Below are positions 28,684-38,028 of a stretch of DNA of 64,000 nt, piece after piece. This DNA is from Halieaceae bacterium (GTDB taxonomy: Bacteria; Pseudomonadota; Gammaproteobacteria; Pseudomonadales; Halieaceae). Numbering within the stretch: the stretch's first letter is position 1; every line of letters starts with the position of its first letter. The translations under genes were made by a program, and so were the position numbers. The notes beneath the pieces are model-generated. The model saw only the letters and a program-made list of their open reading frames with translations, was not told the origin of the DNA and ran no database searches. Location of the stretch: the NCBI GenBank assembly GCA_902623175.1, contig CACNSR010000007.1, positions 45,636-109,635 of the forward strand, in the 5' to 3' direction.

Positions 28684-29550
28684 TCAGCCCGCCGGAGCCG
28701 ATCGGGGTTGCAGCCAGGCGCTGACCATCGCGCCCAATAGAATCAAGCCACCGCCCAACAACGTGGCGCGAGTAGGAATCTCCCCAAAAGCCGACCAACC
28801 GATTATAGCGGCAAAGATAATCTGCACATAGCTCAGACTGGTGACACGGCTTGCCGCATCCAATTGCATGGCTTTCGTGAGCGCCAATTGGCCCAGCTGG
28901 GTAAAGCACCCGACACCCAATAAAACCCACCAGCCTGTAGCCGTTGGCCAAATAAAATCTGCGCCACCCAACAGTAGCGCGCCCGGCGCACAAATCAGCG
29001 GAAAGTAGAGCACGATCACCGAGGGGTGCTCAGTAATAACCAGCTTGCGCACCAGCGTATATGCCACACCGCTGCCAAACGCGCCGCCCAAACCTGCGAT
29101 TACCGGCCACAGTGGTGCTGCTGTGGTATCACTGGCAGTCCAGTAAGGCACCACCAGGCATGCCAGTCCCAATAGGCTCAATGCGATGCAGGCCATCGTG
29201 GCGGTCGTCGGACGCTCAGCGAGGAAAAGGAACGCCAACAGCGCGGTGAACACCGGATGCAAATACTGTAAGACCGTGGCCTGCGCCATCGAGAGGTGAA
29301 GCAGCGCGTAGAAAACGCCGGTTAGCGCGAGGAAGCCAGAGAGCCCTCTGGCAAATAATAGAGCCTTATGATTCCCTAGTGGGTGCACGCGGGCCCGACC
29401 GATATCAATGAGCGACAGGACGACCGAAACGAGAGCGCGAACAAAAATAATTTGCAATAGCGGGATGCCCAGCTGCCCGGCCGCTTTGACCAATGCCGCC
29501 ATCAGCGCAAATGCCAGCGCGCTGATTAACATGTAGCGTGGTCCCGTCAC
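28684..29550 (-). CDS. EamA-family (DMT) transporter
   Basis: 288 aa with ten hydrophobic segments arranged as two EamA repeats (ISALAFALMAALVKAAG... and PVIAGLGGAFGSGVAYTLVRKL...), the RhaT/YdcZ-like drug/metabolite superfamily. The motif PVFTALLAFLFLAERPT ends the first repeat. The start may be GTG at 29550 or ATG at 29532. It is the last gene of a cupin-SDR-EamA operon on the minus strand and may export a metabolite handled by those enzymes. Substrate cannot be deduced. Confidence 0.85.
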   Translation of the reverse strand: MTGPRYMLISALAFALMAALVKAAGQLGIPLLQIIFVRALVSVVLSLIDIGRARVHPLGNHKALLFARGLSGFLALTGVFYALLHLSMAQATVLQYLHPVFTALLAFLFLAERPTTATMACIALSLLGLACLVVPYWTASDTTAAPLWPVIAGLGGAFGSGVAYTLVRKLVITEHPSVIVLYFPLICAPGALLLGGADFIWPTATGWWVLLGVGCFTQLGQLALTKAMQLDAASRVTSLSYVQIIFAAIIGWSAFGEIPTRATLLGGGLILLGAMVSAWLQPRSAPAG

Positions 29551-29579
29551 TGCGACTTGCGCTGGCGTAAGCGCCCCAA

Positions 29580-30395
29580 CTAGCCCCGACTCGTCAGCGA
29601 CTCGAGCAACACCCTAACATCGTATCGCTCGTCCCCCTCAGCGCGCGGCGCTGAGCGCTCGTAGGCATGCGCAATCTGGCTTTGTCGCTCGTCGATTCGT
29701 ACTTGGTTGTAGCCATGGGTTACCACGTAGGACTCACCCGCCAGCATCTGCGGCACAACCCTCTCAGCGAACTCGTCGACCGGCATACCCATAGGCCGCA
29801 TGGGCTCAGGAATGAGCTCGGAGCCAACAAAACCTGGCGCAATCATTCCGACTGAGATGTAATCGGGCATTTCCTCGCGCAAACAATCCGTCAGGCCCAG
29901 CACCGCGTGTTTACTCGCCACATAGGCCGCAGAGTGGCTGACGGCCACAAAAAAACTGTTCTCAGATCCAGTGTTATAGAGTCCGGCGGGTGTGCCTTGA
30001 TCTACTAGGCGACGACCGAATTCTTGGCAACCGCGCCATACGCCCTCCAAATTCACGGCCATCACTTTCTGAAGCTCTTCAACCGGCGTATCGATGACCG
30101 AGCCTCGCGCCTGCCCGATACCAGCGTTATTGACCACCACAGCGACCTCACCAAAAGCGGCAAAGGCCTGCTCGGCAAAGTCACTCAGCTGCTCAGGGTC
30201 AGTGACGTCCATTGGAATCGCGCGAGCCTTGATGTCGCTGTCGCTCAACTTCGTGATGGCCTCATCAAGACGCGCCTGACGCGGTTCGCCTATCACCAGA
30301 TTCGCACCCCGCGCACCGAAGGCCATGGCGAGACCAAAACCGATCCCCGTAGCGCCCCCAGTAATTACGACAGTGCGGTCTGTGATATCCAGCAT
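29580..30395 (-). CDS. Short-chain dehydrogenase/reductase (SDR)
   Basis: 271 aa from MLDITDRTVVITGGATGIG at 30395, chosen because GGAG lies eight bases upstream; an earlier ATG at 30416 is possible. TGGATGIG is the cofactor loop, NNAGIG the structural motif, and S-x12-YVASK (SAAYVASKHAVLG) the catalytic Tyr/Lys. GEPRQ after strand 2 does not indicate clearly NAD or NADP. The C-terminal tail is longer than classical SDRs. Substrate is unknown; it sits between a cupin and a transporter gene. Confidence 0.85.
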   Translation of the reverse strand: MLDITDRTVVITGGATGIGFGLAMAFGARGANLVIGEPRQARLDEAITKLSDSDIKARAIPMDVTDPEQLSDFAEQAFAAFGEVAVVVNNAGIGQARGSVIDTPVEELQKVMAVNLEGVWRGCQEFGRRLVDQGTPAGLYNTGSENSFFVAVSHSAAYVASKHAVLGLTDCLREEMPDYISVGMIAPGFVGSELIPEPMRPMGMPVDEFAERVVPQMLAGESYVVTHGYNQVRIDERQSQIAHAYERSAPRAEGDERYDVRVLLESLTSRG

Positions 30396-30417
30396 CTCTT
30401 CTACTCCATTCGCCATT

Positions 30418-30819
30418 TCAATCGACCAGATACCGCTCGGGCTCTCCCGCAGCATGCACCCTGAAAATTACCAGCTCAGCGCCCTGCTCACCCGTGCTTC
30501 CGGTGTGAATGATTCTCGCGGCAATGTTTTGTGCATCACCCGTCCCCGTCAGCAAATCAGGCTCCCCTCGTCGCTTTAGCGTCACAGAACCCTCAATGAC
30601 ATAAAAAAACTCCTCACCAGGGTGCCAATGCCACGGCAAATTAGTATGGGGGGGGAGGCTAACGCGGCTGACAATAATTTCTTTACCCTTCACGCCGGCG
30701 ATAGATTCACGAAGTAAATTATCTGCCTGAACCGGCGGCGGCTCCGTGGCATTTCCACTTGTGGAGTCCAGACAACTGAGGACTACTAGCACCAAAATCC
30801 GTGCAATTGAAAATGGCAT
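30418..30819 (-). CDS. Exported cupin-domain protein
   Basis: 133 aa. Signal peptide of about 22 residues (MPFSIARILVLVVLSCLDS, possibly a Cys-acylated start), followed by a single cupin barrel with LPWHWHPGEEFFYVIEGSVTL, giving the H-x-H-x-E-type metal ligands of motif 1, and a later GTGDAQNIAARIIHTG as motif 2. Exported single cupins of this size are common and mostly uncharacterised. It is the first gene of the operon with SDR and EamA genes. Confidence 0.75.
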   Translation of the reverse strand: MPFSIARILVLVVLSCLDSTSGNATEPPPVQADNLLRESIAGVKGKEIIVSRVSLPPHTNLPWHWHPGEEFFYVIEGSVTLKRRGEPDLLTGTGDAQNIAARIIHTGSTGEQGAELVIFRVHAAGEPERYLVD

Positions 30820-30999
30820 GCTGTCACCTTCTTATATAAGCGTTAGCGCCAGCATAGCCGCTGAGCCATAGGGGCGGTAGCAAGATGGTCTCTGTATCAG
30901 TCGATACCAGTTTACGAGGGGGCGGCTATCACCTCTTCCTTATGTGACTTAAGATGACGGGGCCAAACGCGGATGCTCAGCCACTCCGGACCATTTGCA

Positions 31000-31024
31000 T
31001 GTCACATGACACGCTATAGCGTGT
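31000..31024. promoter_or_regulatory. Overlapping palindromes upstream of Rieske oxygenase
   Basis: TGTCA-ca-TGACA at 31000-31011 overlaps a perfect 16-base palindrome ACACGCTATAGCGTGT at 31009-31024. They lie about 85 bases before the oxygenase ATG. This is a good candidate operator for a dimeric regulator; none is encoded next to it. The rest of the 288-base gap shows no gene. Confidence 0.45.
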
Positions 31025-31107
31025 GGGCCTGGAGATTCTAGCAGACCAAAAATATCGAGCGGCACGCGCCGGCAGACGTAACGCGGACACTTGGAGAGCA
31101 GAAATCT

Positions 31108-32373
31108 ATGGAACAGCAGGAAATACAGACTCTTCGGGCCCTGATGGAGTATGAAGCGGCGCGTACCGAGCCGCCCGAGAGCTTTCCCCGCCTCCCGGAT
31201 ATTCCTGCAGGTCGCTATACCGACCCGCGATTTTTTGAGCTCGAGCAAGCCGACATCTTCAAGAAGTCCTGGCTGTTTGCGGCGCATCTGGACGAGATCC
31301 CAGAACCTGGCTGTTATATGAAGTGGGAGCAAGCGGGCGAGCCCGTAGTACTCGTCCACACCGAGCAGGGCGAGGTCAAAGCGTTCTATAACGTCTGTTC
31401 CCATCGTGGCGCACCAGTTGTGACCGAGCCGAAAGGCAAGCGGCTCAGGCTGACCTGCAAGTACCACGGCTGGAGCTACTCCCTCGATGGGGAACTCAAA
31501 GCCATCAGGGACCCTGAGGATTTTAGAGATCTCGATTTCAGTTGCCGCAGCCTTACTGATATCCGATGTGAAAGGTTTGGCAAATTCATATTTGTGAACT
31601 TCGACCCCGAGGCGATCAGCCTGCTCGACTGGCTGGGGCCCATTGCCGATGAATGGCGGGAATTTCGGTTCGACCAGTGCCGGCTGTCAGCTCGGCACAG
31701 CTTTGACCTCGACTGTAACTGGAAGATCGCCATGGAGGCGAACACCGAGGTCTATCATGTGCCCAACATTCATCCCACGACGGTGGCACCACTACTAGAC
31801 CACCGCCGCAACGTGAACACGCTCTATGCCAATGGCCATGGACGCATGGTGGCCCCACCGCCACGCATCAATGGTGGGCAAGACGCCGAATCTATAAGAG
31901 ATGTTGGTGCGCGCGCCGAGATCGCCACGGTGGGTGAAATTGCCCGAACCTGCATCCAGTCTTATGGGATCTTTCCAAACTGGGTATCCCAGCTCACCGA
32001 GTTTGTGCTGGCGCCATTACTGTTCTGGCCCAACGGTATTAATAAGTGTCGATTGGAATGCTGGACCATTGCCCCCGACTGGGGCGATGGAGAGGGCCCG
32101 GATTACTGGACAGTGAATAACGGCGAACGGCTGTGCGACATACTACTCGAGGACACCGAGTTCGGCACGCAAATCCAGCGCTCGATGGAATCACCCGGTT
32201 TTAAAGGTGTGCCGCTGAGCTACCAAGAAGCGCGCATTTACCACTGGAACCAAAATGCAGACCGCAAGATCGGCTTGGACAAGATCCCCAGAGAGCTTGC
32301 AGTGCAGCAAGTGATCGGTGAGGAGTGGGTGCATCCGAACGATCCGCGGATCATTGAGATCACCAAGCAGTAG
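31108..32373 (+). CDS. Rieske non-heme iron oxygenase, alpha subunit
   Basis: 421 aa. The Rieske [2Fe-2S] ligands are C97-x-H99 and C117-x2-H120 (NVCSHRGAPV ... CKYHGWSY). The catalytic domain has the mononuclear iron site EVYHVPNIH with H217 and H222 and E214 in the bridging carboxylate position (Asp in most naphthalene-dioxygenase-type enzymes). The family hydroxylates aromatics, quaternary amines, steroids and similar substrates using a reductase partner. No reductase or ferredoxin gene is adjacent, so electrons must come from elsewhere. GGAGAG precedes the ATG. Substrate is unknown. Confidence 0.9.
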   Translation: MEQQEIQTLRALMEYEAARTEPPESFPRLPDIPAGRYTDPRFFELEQADIFKKSWLFAAHLDEIPEPGCYMKWEQAGEPVVLVHTEQGEVKAFYNVCSHRGAPVVTEPKGKRLRLTCKYHGWSYSLDGELKAIRDPEDFRDLDFSCRSLTDIRCERFGKFIFVNFDPEAISLLDWLGPIADEWREFRFDQCRLSARHSFDLDCNWKIAMEANTEVYHVPNIHPTTVAPLLDHRRNVNTLYANGHGRMVAPPPRINGGQDAESIRDVGARAEIATVGEIARTCIQSYGIFPNWVSQLTEFVLAPLLFWPNGINKCRLECWTIAPDWGDGEGPDYWTVNNGERLCDILLEDTEFGTQIQRSMESPGFKGVPLSYQEARIYHWNQNADRKIGLDKIPRELAVQQVIGEEWVHPNDPRIIEITKQ

Positions 32374-32459
32374 GGTTAAGTGCAAACCCGCGACGGTTGC
32401 GGCTAACGTTACAGCCCCAGCTCAATCACTGACGGAATCTCTGCTGACGATCACAGCCA

Positions 32460-33131
32460 TCAAACCCGCCTCGCCGCCACAACCGCCGCAGCAGAACCCC
32501 ACCCCACAACGGCACACCACAATCGTAAGACCCCATTGCGCTTGGGTAACGCCAAGCTCGTCGCCTCATCGCGGTGGCTCACCTCATCTGCCTGACAATC
32601 GACCAGCACTTGCCGCAGCGGGCCGTGTTTACCCTCGGGCATGAGTCGCACAATCTGCTGCTGATAATGGTGATCAACAAAGGTTTCCACCGCCTCGATC
32701 GTGGCAAACACTGCCTGCCGGCCAAATAGTGCGGGAAACGCTCCAGTCAGCCAGCCCATGACACGCCACAGTGGCAGTAATCGCGTGCGGCCCGCTGCCG
32801 GGATGATCTCCTCCATCAGCACAAGATGCTTCTGCTCGGTGTGGAGGTGCGACTCCGCGAACTCTCTGACGCTCGTATCCCGTGAGATCGCAAGGATACC
32901 GCGGTAGATCATGACTGCGCCAAACTCGCCCGCATGATCTGAACGCAACTCCTGTTGAAGCCAGCGAGGCAGGCCGCCGAAGGGCGGCCAGGCTGATCCA
33001 ACATCAGTGGCGGGCGACACTGATGCGTGAACCCCTGTAAGTGCCGCCGACTCAACCTGCGCCTCGCTTTTTGCGGCAGAGGCTGCCTGTCGAGCAGATG
33101 ACCATTTTGATGTTGGCGCTGTAAACGTCAT
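32460..33131 (-). CDS. coq7: Demethoxyubiquinone hydroxylase (Coq7/CAT5 type)
   Basis: 223 aa. The di-iron carboxylate ligands are visible: E in RSDHAGEFGAVMIYRG, E-x-x-H in HTEQKHLVLMEE, E in TIEAVETFVDHHY and E-x-x-H in ADEVSHRDEA. A short membrane-associating hydrophobic segment ends the protein (GVLRLWCAVVGWGSAAAV). Coq7 performs the C6 hydroxylation of 2-octaprenyl-3-methyl-6-methoxy-1,4-benzoquinol in ubiquinone synthesis and replaces UbiF in many bacteria. The first 45 residues are low-complexity Ala/Ser/Val and longer than usual. Confidence 0.87.
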   Translation of the reverse strand: MTFTAPTSKWSSARQAASAAKSEAQVESAALTGVHASVSPATDVGSAWPPFGGLPRWLQQELRSDHAGEFGAVMIYRGILAISRDTSVREFAESHLHTEQKHLVLMEEIIPAAGRTRLLPLWRVMGWLTGAFPALFGRQAVFATIEAVETFVDHHYQQQIVRLMPEGKHGPLRQVLVDCQADEVSHRDEATSLALPKRNGVLRLWCAVVGWGSAAAVVAARRV

Positions 33132-33213
33132 TTTTCAAAGAGCAATAAACAGGAAGGTCAAAAGATAGCGAACTTCGCCAAGGGAATCAGGTCATTGCGA
33201 CCGCAGAATAACC

Positions 33214-34254
33214 TCAGTCGCTCCCCAGTGACTCTAGGTCGATCACAAACCGGTACTGCACATCGCCTTCGTGCAGCCGATGCCATGCCGTCTGGATCTC
33301 TTCAGGTTGAATCAGCTCGATCTCGGCGCCCAAGCCGTGGCTATAGGCAAACTCCATCATCTCCCGAGTATCAGCAATACCGCCGATCAGAGAACCTTCC
33401 AAGACACGGTCACCAAACACAATCAACGCCGGGAAGATCTCTAACTGCTCCGTGGGCACACCTACCAAACAGAGTTTGCCGCCCCGGCGCAGGAGCGGAA
33501 ACCAGCGATTCAAATCATGTGGGTTGGAGATCGTATCCAGAATCAGATCCACCTGCCCCATCCACGCCTGCAAATCCTCGGAGTCTGGATCAAGTGCCAC
33601 CTCGGCGCCCATACGCGTGGCGTCGGCGCGCTTGGCTTCCGAGCGAGAGGCCACAATCACGCGGGCACCCATGGCGCTGGCGAACTGGATCGCGAGGTGG
33701 CCAAGCCCCCCCATACCCAGCACACACAACGTGGTGCCCGGTCCGACCTTGAAACGTTTCAGTGGGGTATAAACAGTGATGCCACCGCAAAGTAGAGGCG
33801 CCATGCGCGCCTGATCTGCGTCGGCCGGGATGGGTACGAGGTAGTCATAATCAACCACGTAGTCAGAGGCGTAACCGCCGTAATTCACGCGGCCCTCGCG
33901 GTCTTTGCTATTGAAGCTCAGCGTAAAACCGGTTTCACAATAGTGCTCGTCTCCGGTGTCACAGGAATGACAGCTTCGACAGCTGTCGGCAATGCATCCC
34001 ACCCCGACCGTGTCACCGATTGACACGCCTAGCACTTCTGCGCCTATCTCGCTGACAGTACCCACCATTTCGTGCCCCGGCACCATCGGGAACATGCCAC
34101 CACCGAGCTCATCACTGGCGGCTACAAGATCGGAGTGACAGATGCCGCAGAACTTCAAATCCAAACGCACATCCCGCGACCCCAAGGGACGGCGCTCAAT
34201 GGTGGTGCGGCTCAAGCGGGTGCCCGCTTCCTCGAGTTGATAGGCCACAGTCAT
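33214..34254 (-). CDS. Zinc-dependent alcohol dehydrogenase (cinnamyl-ADH/YahK type)
   Basis: 346 aa medium-chain dehydrogenase. The catalytic zinc site is FCGICHSDLVA and GHEMVGTV (with the later C), and the structural zinc loop carries CIADSCRSCHSCDTGDEHYC. The Rossmann motif is LGMGGLGHLAIQFASAMG, and the ASRSEAKR strand favours NADP(H). This is the broad-specificity aldehyde reductase group (YahK, Adh-C). It is a separate unit downstream of the arsenic genes on the same strand; 123 bases with a GC hairpin separate them. Confidence 0.9.
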   Translation of the reverse strand: MTVAYQLEEAGTRLSRTTIERRPLGSRDVRLDLKFCGICHSDLVAASDELGGGMFPMVPGHEMVGTVSEIGAEVLGVSIGDTVGVGCIADSCRSCHSCDTGDEHYCETGFTLSFNSKDREGRVNYGGYASDYVVDYDYLVPIPADADQARMAPLLCGGITVYTPLKRFKVGPGTTLCVLGMGGLGHLAIQFASAMGARVIVASRSEAKRADATRMGAEVALDPDSEDLQAWMGQVDLILDTISNPHDLNRWFPLLRRGGKLCLVGVPTEQLEIFPALIVFGDRVLEGSLIGGIADTREMMEFAYSHGLGAEIELIQPEEIQTAWHRLHEGDVQYRFVIDLESLGSD

Positions 34255-34377
34255 GGCTGGTCTCCTTATTGTTTTGTTCTATTTTCCTGTGGGGTCACGA
34301 CCTAGAGGCCATCGCGGCGCAACCAATAATAAACCGATCGTATCAGGGAGGGCCCGTCGTCGCGACGGTCGAGTAGG

Positions 34378-35385
34378 CTACCAGCGCGTGCGATTCACAA
34401 TGGCCACTAACGAGAGCATCACGGGCACCTCAACCAACACTCCCACCACGGTGGCCAGCGCCGCCCCGGAATGCAGACCGAACAGGCTGATGGCGACCGC
34501 CACAGCTAATTCAAAGAAGTTCGAGGTACCTATGAGTGCGCAAGGCGCCGCCACCGCGTGTTCTACCCGCCACCAGAGCGCCGCAAGATAGGCAACAGCG
34601 AAGATGCCATAGGTTTGAATAAGCAGCGGGATCGCAATCAGCACGATGTCCAGCGGCTGCGCCACGATGATCTCTGCCTGAAGGCCAAATAACAGCAACA
34701 CCGTACCCAGCAGGCCTGTTATCGAATAAGGCTTCAGCGTGTTCAAAAGTGATTCTAGCCGCTCGGGGGTATCGGGGTGGTACAGCGCTTTTCTAGTGAC
34801 CACACCTGCGACGAGCGGGATCACAACGTACAGTAAAACAGAGAGCAAAAGGGTCTCCCAGGGGACCACCACATCTGTCACGCCCAGAAGAAAACTCGCC
34901 AGCGGGGCAAAGGCAAAAATCATAATCAGGTCATTCACAGAAACCTGAACCAACGTGTAATTCGCGTCCCCTTTGGTCAGATGACTCCAAACAAAGACCA
35001 TGGCGGTGCATGGCGCGACCCCCAGCAGGATCATCCCGGCGATATATTCCGTTGCTGTCTCCGGGTCCACGAGATCGACAAAGAACACTCTAAAGAAAAG
35101 CCATCCGAGCGCTGCCATCGTGAAGGGCTTGATCAGCCAGTTAACGACCAAAGTGATGATCAGACCCTTTGGTTTGCTGCGGATATCTCGGATCGAGCCG
35201 AAATCGACCTGCACCATCATAGGGTAGATCATGATCCAGATGAGCGCCGCCACCACTAGATTGACCCGCGCAAACTCAAATGCGGCGAGCGCCGCAAACA
35301 CGTTGGGCACAGCGTTACCCAACACCACGCCAAGAATGATACAAAGGCCCACCCAAACGCTCAGGTACCGTTCAAAAATGCCCAT
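34378..35385 (-). CDS. acr3: Arsenite efflux transporter Acr3
   Basis: 335 aa with ten membrane segments of the BART/Acr3 fold. The hallmark [23 protein letters not shown] (spanning the essential Cys of transmembrane segment 4) and [15 protein letters not shown] (with the conserved Glu of segment 9) are intact. It extrudes As(III) by proton antiport. Its ATG is 34 bases downstream of the arsC stop, giving arsC-acr3 as one unit. Confidence 0.93.
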   Translation of the reverse strand: MGIFERYLSVWVGLCIILGVVLGNAVPNVFAALAAFEFARVNLVVAALIWIMIYPMMVQVDFGSIRDIRSKPKGLIITLVVNWLIKPFTMAALGWLFFRVFFVDLVDPETATEYIAGMILLGVAPCTAMVFVWSHLTKGDANYTLVQVSVNDLIMIFAFAPLASFLLGVTDVVVPWETLLLSVLLYVVIPLVAGVVTRKALYHPDTPERLESLLNTLKPYSITGLLGTVLLLFGLQAEIIVAQPLDIVLIAIPLLIQTYGIFAVAYLAALWWRVEHAVAAPCALIGTSNFFELAVAVAISLFGLHSGAALATVVGVLVEVPVMLSLVAIVNRTRW

Positions 35386-35419
35386 CGCGAACTCCTTTCA
35401 CAGCCATGGCGTCAGACAC

Positions 35420-35839
35420 TCAGGATTCAATCTCACGTACCCACTCATCGACTTTGCTCTCGATGCGATCAATCACCGCCATAAACGCACTACGAATAGT
35501 CGCGGCGTCGCCTTCTGCTCGGGAAGGGTCGGGCAGCCCCCAGTGGTACTTGTCGATCTCACCCATCCAAAGCGGACACGCCTCCCCGGCCGCGCTGTCA
35601 CAGACGGTGACTACCCGGTCAGGGTTAAAGGCAGCAAGGTCTTCCCAGGATTGGCTCTGCAATCCGGTCGTTTGGTAACCGCACTCTGAGAGATAGCGCA
35701 GGGTCAGGGGATGCACAGCGTTAACCGGTGCGCGACCCGCGCTGGCCGCCTCAAGAGAACCAGCGCCGCGCTGGGACGCAATGGCCTCACAAAGGATACT
35801 GCGACAACGGTTGTGGGTACAAATGAACAGCAATTTCAC
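35420..35839 (-). CDS. arsC: Arsenate reductase ArsC, thioredoxin-linked LMW-phosphatase type
   Basis: 139 aa from the GTG at 35839, which has GGAG six bases upstream (a TTG at 35851 is the alternative). LLFICTHNRCRSILCEAI has the CX5R phosphatase loop with the extra Cys of ArsC. The redox Cys pair is in VVTVCDSAAGEACPLW and the DPSRAEGD general-acid Asp loop is present. It reduces As(V) to As(III) for export by Acr3. No arsR-type repressor is visible beside it. Confidence 0.92.
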   Translation of the reverse strand: MKLLFICTHNRCRSILCEAIASQRGAGSLEAASAGRAPVNAVHPLTLRYLSECGYQTTGLQSQSWEDLAAFNPDRVVTVCDSAAGEACPLWMGEIDKYHWGLPDPSRAEGDAATIRSAFMAVIDRIESKVDEWVREIES

Positions 35840-35873
35840 GACAGGCTCCAATCCAGAGCCCTCCGAGGACAGA

Positions 35874-36461
35874 TCAATCAGAATCGCTGATATACAGCGA
35901 TCGCTTGGGCTCTTTAAAAACCCGCTCCATCATAGGTTCAAAAAATGACAGTTCGCAGCACTCTGCTTTGGGGTCGAAGGCGGGGGCGTCGTATTTTTCA
36001 ATGAATTCCAACGTTCGCTCGTAGTGAGGATGGTCCTTGTATTGATCCCTGAGATCCCTATCGAGGCCCATGTGGTGAAAAAAGTAGTATCCCTGAAAAA
36101 TAGCATGATGCTTGACCATCCAGTGGTTGGCCTCACTCACGTAGGGCTCCAGAAGCACGGCCGCGACATCGGCGTGGTTGGCGGGCCCCAGCGTGTCACC
36201 GATATCGTGCAACAAGGCACACACCACGTACTCTTCGTCTTTTCCGTCTTTATGAGCCAGGGTGGCGGTTTGCAGGCTGTGGGTCAGCCGGTCTATGGCA
36301 AAGCCTCCGCAATCGCCCTCAAGTAGCATGAGGTGAGCCTTAATCCGCTTGCACACGTCACCTCGAAACTCGAAAAATTCGGCGCCGATGATTTCCCAGT
36401 CTTCTCGAGTGCCATCCTTCATATGATGGAACTGGGCGCGTTTCGGTAAGGCCTGGTTCAT
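35874..36461 (-). CDS. HD-domain protein, MIOX/PhnZ-like oxygenase family
   Basis: 195 aa from the ATG at 36461, preceded by AGGAGAG. The metal-binding set is RLTHSLQTATLAHKDGKDEEYVVCALLHDIGDTLG, NHADVAAVLLEPYV, WMVKHHAIFQGYYFFHH and KYDAPAFDPK, the pattern of HD proteins related to PhnZ and myo-inositol oxygenase that use a mixed-valence di-iron centre. The SLQTA element where many HD hydrolases have H-x-x-R supports oxygenase rather than phosphohydrolase. It is 34 bases upstream of arsC, so the same operon is likely. Substrate is unknown; an organoarsenical or phosphonate is a guess. Confidence 0.72.
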   Translation of the reverse strand: MNQALPKRAQFHHMKDGTREDWEIIGAEFFEFRGDVCKRIKAHLMLLEGDCGGFAIDRLTHSLQTATLAHKDGKDEEYVVCALLHDIGDTLGPANHADVAAVLLEPYVSEANHWMVKHHAIFQGYYFFHHMGLDRDLRDQYKDHPHYERTLEFIEKYDAPAFDPKAECCELSFFEPMMERVFKEPKRSLYISDSD

Positions 36462-36914
36462 CGGTTCTCTCCTGTTCGCGGCGCACACCGCGCTGGCTCT
36501 TCAGCATTAATGACATCGAGAATACTGCTGCGTTGCAAGTGCTTCAAGAACGCACCGCCAAGGCGCCTCGAGCGTCCTCAATCAGCCCATAGGGGCTGAA
36601 GACCCGCTCAATTGCGCCTCGGCTCGACTATTCACCAGCAGCGAATCGCGGTAAATAGTTTACAAAGGAGGCGCCCATGGAGGAGCCTTCTGGCACATTA
36701 GAGACATAGACTTTGCGGGCGAGCCCTCTACCGAGTGTCGAACTAGAGGAGAGACACCATAAACACAACGATCTTAATCTTGAACCATGCCAACCATATT
36801 ACTAACCGGGCGGCAGTGGATCGCGGGGTAAAGGACTGGGCAGCACAATTGTGCGCTTCGATGGATAACACTCTGATAGCCTCCTCTAGTGGCATGTAAG
36901 CGAGGTTCCGACCT
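36462..36914. other. Intergenic region without a supported gene
   Basis: About 450 bases between the divergent HD-domain gene and the beta-propeller gene. It holds a strong Shine-Dalgarno (AAAGGAGG near 36665) before a 10-codon open frame starting ATGGAGGAGCCT, and a short open stretch ending at 36900, but no homology I recognise. No arsR-like gene or classical terminator is present. Promoters for both flanking genes must lie here. Confidence 0.5.
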
Positions 36915-37973
36915 TTGAAACGCGTTGCGAAAGTTGCGATCAGTCTTTTTATTTTGGGGCTGATCACCCTGATCGTGTTGCCACAATGGGCGCCCGTCAA
37001 CGCAGTCAGTTGGACCCCACCGTACAACCCGGGGCTAACCGGCATCTTCGCGATTAATCAGGCGCTTTCGGCGATTACCGAGGTGCCGGTCGGCCCTGCC
37101 CCTGAACACGTGGCCTGTGATGCGCAAGGCAGACTCTACACCAGCCTCGACGGCGGCGCTGTGCTGCGATCCGACACGCAGGGACAATGGCTTGAACTGG
37201 GCAATACCTCCGGGCGGCCACTGGGTCTGAGACCCGATGGGCAGAGCGGTCTCTGGATCGCTGATTCCATGGTGGGCTTGCTGCACATGGATGCCAATGG
37301 CGACATCACCTTACTAGCTACTGATCTCGACGGCGTGCCCCTGCGCTTCGTTGATGATCTTGATGTCGATAGTAACGGGCATATTTGGTTCTCAGACGCT
37401 AGCCAGCGGTTTGACTATACGCAGGTAGCGCTCGATTTTTTTGAGGGGAGCCGCACCGGCAGATTGCTCCGCTATGACCCGGCAACGCAAGAAACCGACG
37501 TCATGATTGACGGCCTCTTTTTTGCCAACGGTGTAACCCTGGGCCCCAGCGAGGACTATGTGCTGGTCAATGAGACAGGCATGGGCCGGGTACACCGGCT
37601 GTGGCTGAAAGGCGAAAAAGCTGGCCAGCAAGATGTCTTCATCGACGATTTACCGGGGATGCCGGACAATATCCGGTTTGACGGCGAGAACACCTTTTGG
37701 ATTGCCATGCCCTCACTACGTGCCAGTCTCGATTCGCTGGCCACGCTGCCGCGCCTAAGAGCGCTGCTGTCCTATCTGCCGATCCCTTGGCTTGAAGCAG
37801 CCGCCCAGCCCGCGAGCTTTGTGATAGGTGTGAATCTCAAGGGCGAGGTTATTCATAACCTGCAGGACCAGGGTAACGCCTTCCACTACATTACCGGCGT
37901 CACGCCCTGTGGCGATACGCTTTACCTAGGCAGCTTGGAAACTGAATCAATTGGGATCGTGCCGAAGCCCTGA
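36915..37973 (+). CDS. Membrane-anchored SMP-30/strictosidine-synthase-like beta-propeller
   Basis: 352 aa with TTG start at 36915. An uncleaved or signal-anchor helix (residues 7-24) precedes a six-bladed propeller of the SMP-30/APMAP type: GPAPEHVACDAQGRLYTSLDGG, RPLGLRPDGQSGLWIADS, LRFVDDLDVDSNGHIWFSDAS, FFANGVTLGPSEDYVLVNET and GMPDNIRFDGENTFWIAM. In SMP-30 lactonases these loops supply Ca2+ ligands (Glu, Asn, Asp); E, N and D are plausible here. Likely a periplasmic lactonase or ester hydrolase; the substrate is unknown. Confidence 0.85.
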   Translation: MKRVAKVAISLFILGLITLIVLPQWAPVNAVSWTPPYNPGLTGIFAINQALSAITEVPVGPAPEHVACDAQGRLYTSLDGGAVLRSDTQGQWLELGNTSGRPLGLRPDGQSGLWIADSMVGLLHMDANGDITLLATDLDGVPLRFVDDLDVDSNGHIWFSDASQRFDYTQVALDFFEGSRTGRLLRYDPATQETDVMIDGLFFANGVTLGPSEDYVLVNETGMGRVHRLWLKGEKAGQQDVFIDDLPGMPDNIRFDGENTFWIAMPSLRASLDSLATLPRLRALLSYLPIPWLEAAAQPASFVIGVNLKGEVIHNLQDQGNAFHYITGVTPCGDTLYLGSLETESIGIVPKP

Positions 37974-38028
37974 GCCCCTGCATCCATTTATCTCTAAATC
38001 TCGATACCTCTGAATCGCTGAAGCTGAC

